In this document: positions 32,356 to 38,778 of the stretch, in pieces | Layout: the number at the start of each line of letters is the position of its first letter | How positions within the stretch are numbered: position 1 is the stretch's first letter | Assembly (NCBI GenBank): GCA_934409175.1 | Contig: CAKRVX010000010.1 | Span: forward strand, 1 to 40,731 | Direction of reading: 5' to 3' | From: an uncultured Blautia sp. | GTDB lineage: Bacteria; Bacillota; Clostridia; Lachnospirales; Lachnospiraceae | DNA length: 40,731 bases | The notes under the pieces: model-generated | What the model saw: the letters and a program-made list of their open reading frames with translations, nothing else | The model's database searches: none | Told to the model about the DNA's origin: nothing | Program-made: the position numbers and the translations under genes

Positions 32356-33852
32356 CTATTCATAAGCATATTGACGTATTACCTGAAACTCTTTCGAACC
32401 TTCTGCTCTTACATCTGCAAAAGCCTCCAGTGCCACAATACAGGAATCCATACAAAAATGTGGTCTGCCTTGATTGCGTATGGAGTTTTCGATCATATCC
32501 ATAGAACGCAGAACCTTTTTTCCTTTTGATACAGTCAGTATTAACACCTGAAGATAATCTTCATATGACATTCCTTTGTCATCATTTTTTCTGAATGTAT
32601 CCAATCCTGACATAAGTTCCGGAAGATTTTCCAGAGAAATCTGCCACTGATCTCCTGTTTTTACCAGAGGGACTTTACCTCCACAGAACAATTCTCTGAC
32701 ATCAAGTACACTTTCTGCAAATGCCCAGCACAAAATAAGTGCGGTTTCAATTATAACTGCTGCCGGTGGAATCAAAAATCCAGCAGCAATTGCACCTGCC
32801 AGTGCCTCCGCCTGGATTCTTTTACTGCTGTCAGCCATCAGACAGGCAATATTAACTCCCTCTCTGATAAACAGAAGTTTTTCCGCCACTGCTTTAAGAT
32901 TATCTATATCCGTATCCTTTCCGCTGAAAACGTACTCCATCTGATACGCAAGTCCTGCCGAAGAAGGATCTGCATAATTTCCCAGATGATTCATCAGATA
33001 TTGCTGAAAGAGCACACTGGCCGCATAACCATTTTCTGCGGTAACACCATCCGGCATTTCCATTCCTTTCTGCAGCTCTCTTCCAGAAAGCAATGTATTG
33101 ATATTTATCTCTTTTGCAGAAATTCCTTTTCCCGCCGGAAGAACCAGCTCCAGAATTCCCATTTTCATAATCCTTTTTATGATCGTAATAGGATTTTTTA
33201 CTGCCGGGGCAGATGGTGCTGCAGGAGTATTCCCTGTATCTTCACCAGATGAAAACTGTCCATTCTGGTTTTTGGCAGCTTCTTCCGCAGCCTTCTGGCT
33301 GTTCTGTGCTGCCTGATCCATAGCAGAATCATACTGTTGCACAACATTGCCTGCCTCTGCTTCTCCTGCTTTTTTTCCGGCTTCCTGAGTTTTTTGTTCT
33401 CTCTCTGACATCTTATTAAGAAGAAGCTGTACCCCCTGACTTCCCAGTGTGTCCCGCATATACTGTACAATCTGCTGAAAAAAAACTTCACCATTATCAT
33501 CTGTCAGAAGGCGGTAACCGGTAAGACCGCTTTGTTTCAGTTTTAATTTTCTTCCATTTTGTCTGAGCACGGGTTTCATATAAGATTCCAGATTATTGCT
33601 GATTGCCGCCATGTTCAGGCTACCACCACCCATAGAACCATCCAGTGCAAACAGATCATAATCCTCCAGAAGTTTTTTATCATACTGTCCAAACAGAGAA
33701 TATAGTCCAATATCCATTCCATTTAAAATCTGTGTTCTGCAAGATGCCATTCTCACAGACTGAATACTGGAACATATAAGGGACAGTAAAACACTGAGGA
33801 TCAAAGCCAGAAAAACCGTAATACTTGCTTTGTTACTCCCGTTTTTTGTCAC
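32356..33852 (-). CDS. DUF5702 protein of the Tad locus (TadG-like)
   Basis: A 498-residue protein with an N-terminal transmembrane helix right after a short basic start (NKASITVFLALILSVLLSLIC), where Thr/Ser-Ile-Thr-Val resembles TadE/TadG-type proteins, then a large extracytoplasmic region with an Ala/Gln/Glu-rich stretch (about 150-215), a Pro/Ala linker and a second hydrophobic segment (about 350-380). The pattern matches DUF5702, typical of Gram-positive Tad loci. GTG start 33852 has a GGAGGTG site. Probably a structural or anchoring component; exact role unknown. Confidence 0.8.
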   Translation of the reverse strand: MTKNGSNKASITVFLALILSVLLSLICSSIQSVRMASCRTQILNGMDIGLYSLFGQYDKKLLEDYDLFALDGSMGGGSLNMAAISNNLESYMKPVLRQNGRKLKLKQSGLTGYRLLTDDNGEVFFQQIVQYMRDTLGSQGVQLLLNKMSEREQKTQEAGKKAGEAEAGNVVQQYDSAMDQAAQNSQKAAEEAAKNQNGQFSSGEDTGNTPAAPSAPAVKNPITIIKRIMKMGILELVLPAGKGISAKEININTLLSGRELQKGMEMPDGVTAENGYAASVLFQQYLMNHLGNYADPSSAGLAYQMEYVFSGKDTDIDNLKAVAEKLLFIREGVNIACLMADSSKRIQAEALAGAIAAGFLIPPAAVIIETALILCWAFAESVLDVRELFCGGKVPLVKTGDQWQISLENLPELMSGLDTFRKNDDKGMSYEDYLQVLILTVSKGKKVLRSMDMIENSIRNQGRPHFCMDSCIVALEAFADVRAEGSKEFQVIRQYAYE

Positions 33853-33878
33853 AGGTACACCTCCTTCCTATATTTTTA

Positions 33879-34058
33879 TCAGATAGAATTACTTTGCTTT
33901 GTGATTTTAGAAAGAATACTTCTGACCAGAGCAGTCAGTTGTTCCTTGAAAATAATGACAAGTCCGATAAGGACTACAAGAATCAGAATAATTTCTACAA
34001 CGCCTACAGCATCTTCTTCCTCTGCAAAACTCTGCAAAAGCCTTTTCAGTTGTTTCAT
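33879..34058 (-). CDS. Flp1-type major pilin
   Basis: A 59-residue protein, MKQLKRLLQSFAEEEDAVG followed by VVEIILILVVLIGLVIIF and a short basic tail. This matches the Flp1-like pilin family: short leader ending in Gly, then a hydrophobic helix with an early Glu, and FKEQLTALV. It would be the major pilus subunit, cleaved by a prepilin peptidase. CGGAGG lies 6 bases before ATG 34058. It lies between tadC (23 bases) and the DUF5702 gene (26 bases) and is easily missed because of its length. Confidence 0.9.
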   Translation of the reverse strand: MKQLKRLLQSFAEEEDAVGVVEIILILVVLIGLVIIFKEQLTALVRSILSKITKQSNSI

Positions 34059-34081
34059 TTTTTTCCTCCGTTCTTATTTTT

Positions 34082-35113
34082 TCAGGTTCCTCCATAAAAA
34101 GAGAGGAACGCGGGGATCATTATGATCGCCATAACCACCAGAAGCATCAGAATCATTGGAAATAAAAGTTTTGTAGCTGCAGCTTCTCCAAGAACTCTGG
34201 CTTTTCGTTTTCGTTCTTCCCAGGCTTCCACTGACTCTCTCTCGAGCATATCTGCCATCTGCCGGCTTCCCTTCTGAAGATTCTGTATCAGCAGTGTGGC
34301 AAATGTCTTATATTTTGCTTGACCACATCGTTCTCCAAATCTTCGATAAGCTTCACTTTCTGAAACTCCACTTTCCATCTCGTAACAGGCTGTACGTATT
34401 TCTTCATAGGCAGTCCTTGGCTTTTTCATCTTTTTTCTTCCATAGTCCACAGCGATTTTTTGAAATGCTTTTCTTACAGTCATACCAGCCTGTACCAGAA
34501 GTGTAAATTTCATTATCAGACCAGGGTAATCCATCAGAAGCTCTTCATAACGTTTCTGGATCTGAACCTGTTCTTCTCTCCCTTTCATAACAAGTACAGC
34601 CATGGCTGCCGCCAGAAACAGCCCCGTCAGCAACACGCCTGAAGTATCTGCAGGGCTTTCCCATTTCAATGTTTTCCCTTCAAGCTCATCAGGAAGATAA
34701 TAATAATCAGGATCTGCTTTTTCTTCATTATACCTGGCAACTTTTTCAACAAGATCCTTTTTCTCCTGTTCTTCCTTCGTCAGTTCCTGCTCCTGTTTTT
34801 GTTCTTCCTGTTCCTCCGATTCTTTTTCCGGTACCTGAATATACAGGGTGTCAGTTTCTTTTCCATCCACGGATACCATGAATTCCTTCTCATATGATCC
34901 TGTATCCTCCTTTTCCAGTCGATACCCCTTGGAATACACCTGTCCGCTGCCGCCTGCTGTGAGAAGCATTCCCAGCACATTACCAGTCAGAGCGACTATA
35001 GCAAAAAGTCGAACTCCTTCCCGCCCGCCAATGCCTTCTGATGGGAGCCAGCCTTTTCTCCATCCCACACACAGTACCAAAACAATCCCCAAAATGACAA
35101 TATGTACCCACAT
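34082..35113 (-). CDS. tadC: TadC-like type II/IV secretion inner-membrane platform protein
   Basis: A 343-residue membrane protein. Two N-terminal helices (about 3-20 and 35-53) flank an exposed Glu/Lys/Gln-rich insert (about 65-135) before the T2SSF (GspF) domain: KRYEELLMDYPGLIMKFTLLVQAGMTVRKAF, ending with a C-terminal transmembrane helix. TadB and TadC together form the platform on which the CpaF ATPase acts. The charged insert is longer than in classic TadC. ATG 35113 has GAGGT inside the tadB end. Confidence 0.85.
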   Translation of the reverse strand: MWVHIVILGIVLVLCVGWRKGWLPSEGIGGREGVRLFAIVALTGNVLGMLLTAGGSGQVYSKGYRLEKEDTGSYEKEFMVSVDGKETDTLYIQVPEKESEEQEEQKQEQELTKEEQEKKDLVEKVARYNEEKADPDYYYLPDELEGKTLKWESPADTSGVLLTGLFLAAAMAVLVMKGREEQVQIQKRYEELLMDYPGLIMKFTLLVQAGMTVRKAFQKIAVDYGRKKMKKPRTAYEEIRTACYEMESGVSESEAYRRFGERCGQAKYKTFATLLIQNLQKGSRQMADMLERESVEAWEERKRKARVLGEAAATKLLFPMILMLLVVMAIIMIPAFLSFYGGT

Positions 35114-35120
35114 TATTCTG

Positions 35121-35894
35121 TCATACCTCTATATCTACAATCCTTCTGCCTAGCCAATATGAGGTTCCATAAATTGCAAGGCAGATACTCATTGCGGCAA
35201 TTCCAAAGGGATTTCCGTAAAGAACACTCAAGAATCCCGGTGAAGTCATCTGAAGGTAGACAATAATTCCGGCAGGCATAAAACTCATGATCATCTGCTC
35301 GGACTTCTTCGCAGCCAGTGTAGCCTCAATTTCTTTTTTCACATCAATCTTATCTCCCAGCATACGTGCTACTTTCTGAATCACATGATTCATATCTCCA
35401 CCTGTACGTTTGGCTGTGTAAAAAACAGACGCAAAATTTTCGATATCCTCCACCTGACTTCGCTCACCCAGATCTATAAACAATTCTTCCAAAGGCACGC
35501 TTACCTGCTGCTGGCTTTCAATATATCGAAATTCCTCCACTACATCTGCACCTCTCCCATAAAGACGTTCCAGGTCCCGAACGCAGGATGTAACTGCACT
35601 TTCCACTGAATATCCTGCCTGAACAGCCACGCTTAAAGAAGTCAGAGCATCTTTAAACTGATAATTAAGTTTTTTTCTTCTTTCCCGAATCATACGATTC
35701 TGCTGCCATTTCAGATATATGACTGATACTGGCAAAACAGCCAGAAGCACCCACATATTTCTGTAAAACAGATAATCCGCTGCAACGCATAAAAAAGCTG
35801 CCTGTCCCAGATATTTCGCACTTTCCTTTAATGAAAAATGATACCGTCCATAATCTGTTTTTTTATATAATCGTTCTTTTACTTTCCCTTTCAT
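35121..35894 (-). CDS. tadB: TadB-like platform protein
   Basis: A 257-residue membrane protein with a T2SSF domain: two helices at about 30-60, the cytoplasmic helical core KKLNYQFKDALTSLSVAVQAGYSVESAV, then VEDIENFASVFYTAKRTGGDM, and two C-terminal helices. It begins with ATG overlapping the cpaF stop (ATGA), so it is coupled to the ATPase. Slightly shorter than classic TadB, since the N-terminal domain is reduced. Confidence 0.87.
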   Translation of the reverse strand: MKGKVKERLYKKTDYGRYHFSLKESAKYLGQAAFLCVAADYLFYRNMWVLLAVLPVSVIYLKWQQNRMIRERRKKLNYQFKDALTSLSVAVQAGYSVESAVTSCVRDLERLYGRGADVVEEFRYIESQQQVSVPLEELFIDLGERSQVEDIENFASVFYTAKRTGGDMNHVIQKVARMLGDKIDVKKEIEATLAAKKSEQMIMSFMPAGIIVYLQMTSPGFLSVLYGNPFGIAAMSICLAIYGTSYWLGRRIVDIEV

Positions 35895-37081
35895 AGTTCA
35901 ATCCCTGCTCTTTCCAGTTTTTCCAGGTGAAGGAGAGGAGCTGTTTTTACAAGCCCCTTTCCCTCCTTCCATTGATATAGTGGCCTGATACGAATCTGTC
36001 CGTTTTCAAAGCCACAAACTTCTGTTATCTCCAGCACTTTCCTGGATCTGTCCCGCATACGTCCCAGGTGCACCAGAATATCCACTCCCGATGCGATCTG
36101 TCTGCGTATAGCTTCCAACGGAAGTTCCACTCCCATCAGAACCATTGTTTCCAGACGAGACAGCATATCTTCTGCTGAATTGGCATGAGCCGTAGATAAT
36201 GACCCTTCATGCCCCGTATTCAACGCCTGAAGCATGTCCATTGCTTCTCCACCTCTGACCTCACCTACTATGATCCGATCCGGACGCATTCGCAATGCAG
36301 ATCTGATCAGATCACGAATTGTAATTGCAGATGCTCCTGCCATATTTGCCATTTTTGCTTCCAGGCGTACCAGATTCTCAATTCCCCGGATGCGAAGTTC
36401 TGCATTATCTTCTATGGTGATCAGCCGTTCATCCTTGGGAATATATTCTGATAATGCCGCCAGAAAAGTAGTTTTTCCACTTCCGGTTCCTCCACCTATG
36501 ACCATCGAATATCTGGCATTTACCAATTTCCTGAGAAACTGTGCGCATTCTTCGGTGATACTTCCTATCTCAATCAGTTTCTCCATTGTAATGGGGTGTT
36601 CAGGGAAACGCCGGATAGTAAGAATCGGACCGTTTAATGCTACCGGATAAACCACTGCATTCACTCTGGCTCCATTCTCCAGTCTGGCATCCACAATCGG
36701 CATGGACTCATTGACTACACGATTACATTTTCCAACAATCTGCTGGATCACATCTTCCAATTTTTCTCTGGAAGTAAAACTCTTGTGCCATCTTATCAAT
36801 CTGCCACTTCGTTCTATAAAAATTGTGTCCGGTCCATTGACCATGATCTCCGTCACAGACTCATCCTCGATCAGTTCCTGAAGCACATCCAGTTTACGGA
36901 CTGAATAGAATAATTCCTGACGAAGCGTTACCTTATCTTTCAATGCAAGCCTGATATCTTTGCTCTGATCCAGAAGCAATTCATCAATCCGCTCCAGAAT
37001 TTCATTATCCGTCAGTTCCCGGGACAGATCCAGCTGTTCCATGAGCATTTGGCGGAGTATCCGAAATGTCTCATTATTCAT
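35891..37081 (-). CDS. cpaF: CpaF/TadA secretion ATPase
   Basis: A 396-residue VirB11/GspE-type ATPase. The N-terminal domain (1-130) precedes Walker A IGGGTGSGKTTF (195-206), the Asp box RLITIEDNAELRI, the His box HEGSLSTAHANS and Walker B MRPDRIIVGEVRG. It drives Flp pilin extension (and possibly retraction). Length is near the family norm. The start overlaps the upstream cpaE-like stop as ATGA. Confidence 0.95.
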   Translation of the reverse strand: MNNETFRILRQMLMEQLDLSRELTDNEILERIDELLLDQSKDIRLALKDKVTLRQELFYSVRKLDVLQELIEDESVTEIMVNGPDTIFIERSGRLIRWHKSFTSREKLEDVIQQIVGKCNRVVNESMPIVDARLENGARVNAVVYPVALNGPILTIRRFPEHPITMEKLIEIGSITEECAQFLRKLVNARYSMVIGGGTGSGKTTFLAALSEYIPKDERLITIEDNAELRIRGIENLVRLEAKMANMAGASAITIRDLIRSALRMRPDRIIVGEVRGGEAMDMLQALNTGHEGSLSTAHANSAEDMLSRLETMVLMGVELPLEAIRRQIASGVDILVHLGRMRDRSRKVLEITEVCGFENGQIRIRPLYQWKEGKGLVKTAPLLHLEKLERAGIEL

Positions 37082-38091
37082 CCTTTTTCCTTTCTGATCA
37101 GTTCCCGCACATAATCTCCCAGTTCACTCCACATCAGCTGCTCAATATAAGCAGAAGATAAGGAAGTAGCCAGATGAAACGGAGGACTGACCTTTACAGT
37201 ATTTTCCAGAATCTGTGGAAAATCCCATATACGCACCAGATTCTCAAACTGTGCAATCTTACACATGGAAACAGCATCCGAAAGTACCGGCATATAAATC
37301 TTGCTGCACAAATCAAGAAGCTGAAAATTCTCATCGATTCCATTCCCAATATCCAGAATGATCACTTCATAAGAACTTTCCATACTGATCATCTGCAATA
37401 ACCGTTCCCAGTCTTTCCATGGTGTTCCTCTGATATCTGCCGGCGTTTGTACAGGTGGAATAAAATCCAGATTATTAATACTTTGTATCATGCCATTCAT
37501 CTTGTGGATCAGATTCTGGTTATTCTGCCGTATATAATAAAGAAGATCACTTAAATTATGGGAAAAACCCTTTCCAAGCAATTCTTCAAACCCGGAGTAT
37601 TCTTCCAGATTCAGGTATAAAACAGCTCTTTCTTTTGCAAGTATCTGACCTAGTGTCAGCGCAAAGGAGATTTTCAGGCATCTTCCAAGTGGTGAAAAAA
37701 CCCCCAGTATTTCTGTGTTCTTTTTCAACACTGTATATTGCCCTGGTGCTGTTTTTTTCTCAGCGCCATAACATTCCATTACCTCACGGATCACATCAGA
37801 AGAAGACTGGTATTTATACACACTTGGGTAGGTATCAAGTTCCGGTGAATGAACTCCCTCCGAAAGAATGATGATCTTCCCGATATCCAATTCCCGAACT
37901 TCACGACACATGGCACGTCCGGAAATCAACAGCAACTCTATGTGTGTCTTTTTCCCACAGGCGATCAGATTCTCTACCGCTGTAAACGCCTGTATCTCAA
38001 ATGGTATATTCTTTTTCTGATTAAGATAATCCATAAAGTTCAATGCATAATCTACTTCCAGGTCACAGACTGCGAATATATTTTTTTTCAA
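37078..38091 (-). CDS. CpaE/TadZ-like protein of the Tad locus
   Basis: A 337-residue protein with an N-terminal receiver-like domain (KKNIFAVCDLEVDYALNFMDYL) and a C-terminal MinD/ParA-like domain (from about 130) where ALTLGQILAKERAVLYLNLEEYSG follows an altered P-loop, SPLGRCLKIS, instead of KGGVGKT. CpaE/TadZ positions the secretion machine at the cell envelope. The altered P-loop suggests little or no ATPase activity. A TTG start at 38091 was chosen because it overlaps the previous stop (TTGA) and GGGAGGTG precedes it; an upstream start would lie deep inside the previous gene. Confidence 0.8.
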   Translation of the reverse strand: MKKNIFAVCDLEVDYALNFMDYLNQKKNIPFEIQAFTAVENLIACGKKTHIELLLISGRAMCREVRELDIGKIIILSEGVHSPELDTYPSVYKYQSSSDVIREVMECYGAEKKTAPGQYTVLKKNTEILGVFSPLGRCLKISFALTLGQILAKERAVLYLNLEEYSGFEELLGKGFSHNLSDLLYYIRQNNQNLIHKMNGMIQSINNLDFIPPVQTPADIRGTPWKDWERLLQMISMESSYEVIILDIGNGIDENFQLLDLCSKIYMPVLSDAVSMCKIAQFENLVRIWDFPQILENTVKVSPPFHLATSLSSAYIEQLMWSELGDYVRELIRKEKG

Positions 38092-38570
38092 TAAACACCT
38101 CCCGCATATAACACAACACTCAGAAAGATCGGAATAGTGAAATGAAAATTTTCCGGAGCAGATATTTCTTTTCTGCGGTAAGACATCACTTTCCTTTCCC
38201 GTACAGTCTGCCCCATATAGTAAATAAAATAGTGAATTCTTTCGCAGAAATTGCGGTTGAACATTAAGATTGCTGCTGAAATGCAGGCTCCAAGAACAAA
38301 TGAGACCAGAATACATTTCAGAATACCGACGGTGCCTAACACACCTCCTAATGCACAGAAAAGTTTAATATCTCCTGCTCCCAGCATACCAAATGCGAAT
38401 AGAATAATCAGAAACAATGGTATACTGCTTCCTGCAACATATAAAACCATTCCGGCAATGCCTTTTTCCATTATACAGCAGATAGATCCCACAGCCATAC
38501 AAAACAAGATCCAGCCGTTATCAATTCGGGCAGTTCTCAAATCCATGATCATAGCAGTCCATGCGATCAT
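38088..38570 (-). CDS. Prepilin peptidase, TadV/CpaA-like (first copy, N-terminus apparently shortened)
   Basis: A 160-residue A24-family membrane peptidase. Asp motifs MDLRTARIDN (residues 9-18) and the GxGD motif MLGAGDIKLF are present, with about five helices. It starts at ATG 38570 in a TAATG overlap with a tiny upstream frame. Only eight residues precede the first catalytic Asp, whereas relatives have a full first transmembrane helix there. The missing half-helix is encoded in the tiny frame one base out of register, see that entry. Either translation restarts here or the sequence holds a frameshift. It is the first gene of the Tad operon. Confidence 0.78.
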   Translation of the reverse strand: MIAWTAMIMDLRTARIDNGWILFCMAVGSICCIMEKGIAGMVLYVAGSSIPLFLIILFAFGMLGAGDIKLFCALGGVLGTVGILKCILVSFVLGACISAAILMFNRNFCERIHYFIYYMGQTVRERKVMSYRRKEISAPENFHFTIPIFLSVVLYAGGVY

Positions 38571-38596
38571 TACAGGAAAAAGGTGAAAAAATACAT
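38570..38596 (-). CDS. Eight-codon leader frame MYFFTFFL before the prepilin peptidase
   Basis: ATG 38596 (or the in-frame ATG 38602) has the only good ribosome binding site here, GGAGG, and reads a Phe-rich hydrophobic peptide that stops at TAA 38570-38572, overlapping the peptidase ATG. One extra T in its T-runs would fuse it in frame with the peptidase (MYFFTFFPVMIAWTAM...), giving a normal first transmembrane helix. It is therefore a coupled leader peptide, a slippage switch, or a sequencing or mutational frameshift. Confidence 0.55.
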   Translation of the reverse strand: MYFFTFFL

Positions 38597-38651
38597 ACGC
38601 ATCACCTCCATATTCTCTTTTATGTGTTTCAAAAAAATAAAGTGGAATTTA

Positions 38652-38692
38652 CCGCCGAGCTGGCGGGATTGAATTACCAGAAGATCTCTGGT
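38652..38692 (-). promoter_or_regulatory. Two stem-loops at the 5' end of the Tad operon transcript
   Basis: Near the predicted transcription start (about 38693), ACCAGA/TCTGGT (38676-38681 with 38687-38692) forms a 6-pair hairpin. CCGCC/GGCGG (38652-38656 with 38662-38666) forms a second. They lie 40-85 bases ahead of the GGAGG site. No riboswitch consensus that I know of fits. Confidence 0.5.
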
Positions 38693-38699
38693 GAATATT

Positions 38700-38728
38700 A
38701 TTATAGGACCGGACAAATGATTTGTCCA
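38700..38728 (-). promoter_or_regulatory. Promoter of the Tad operon, embedded in a terminator palindrome
   Basis: TGGACA (38723-38728, 5 of 6 consensus) and perfect TATAAT (38700-38705) are 17 bases apart. The whole -35 to spacer region lies inside the 29-base inverted repeat 38705-38733. Confidence 0.7.
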
Positions 38729-38740
38729 GTCCTATTTTTT
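38705..38740 (+). terminator. Hairpin after the GH127 gene, T-run on the plus strand
   Basis: Thirteen-base stem AGGACCGGACAAA (38705-38717) with 38721-38733, loop TGA, one mismatch, followed on the plus strand by TTTTTT (38735-38740). The neighbouring genes are on the minus strand, where the hairpin follows the GH127 stop by 46 bases but is trailed only by ATAATAATATT. It can therefore act as a weak minus terminator and a strong plus (antisense) terminator. Confidence 0.65.
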
Positions 38741-38778
38741 GTCGAAAATCTAAAAATTCTATAAAGTACAGCCGTTCA

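Noticed and set aside
38597..38740. c-di-GMP, guanidine or other riboswitch ahead of the Tad operon
   Set aside because: Hairpins are present, but the conserved loops and core sequences of the classes I know are absent. Covariance-model search would be decisive.
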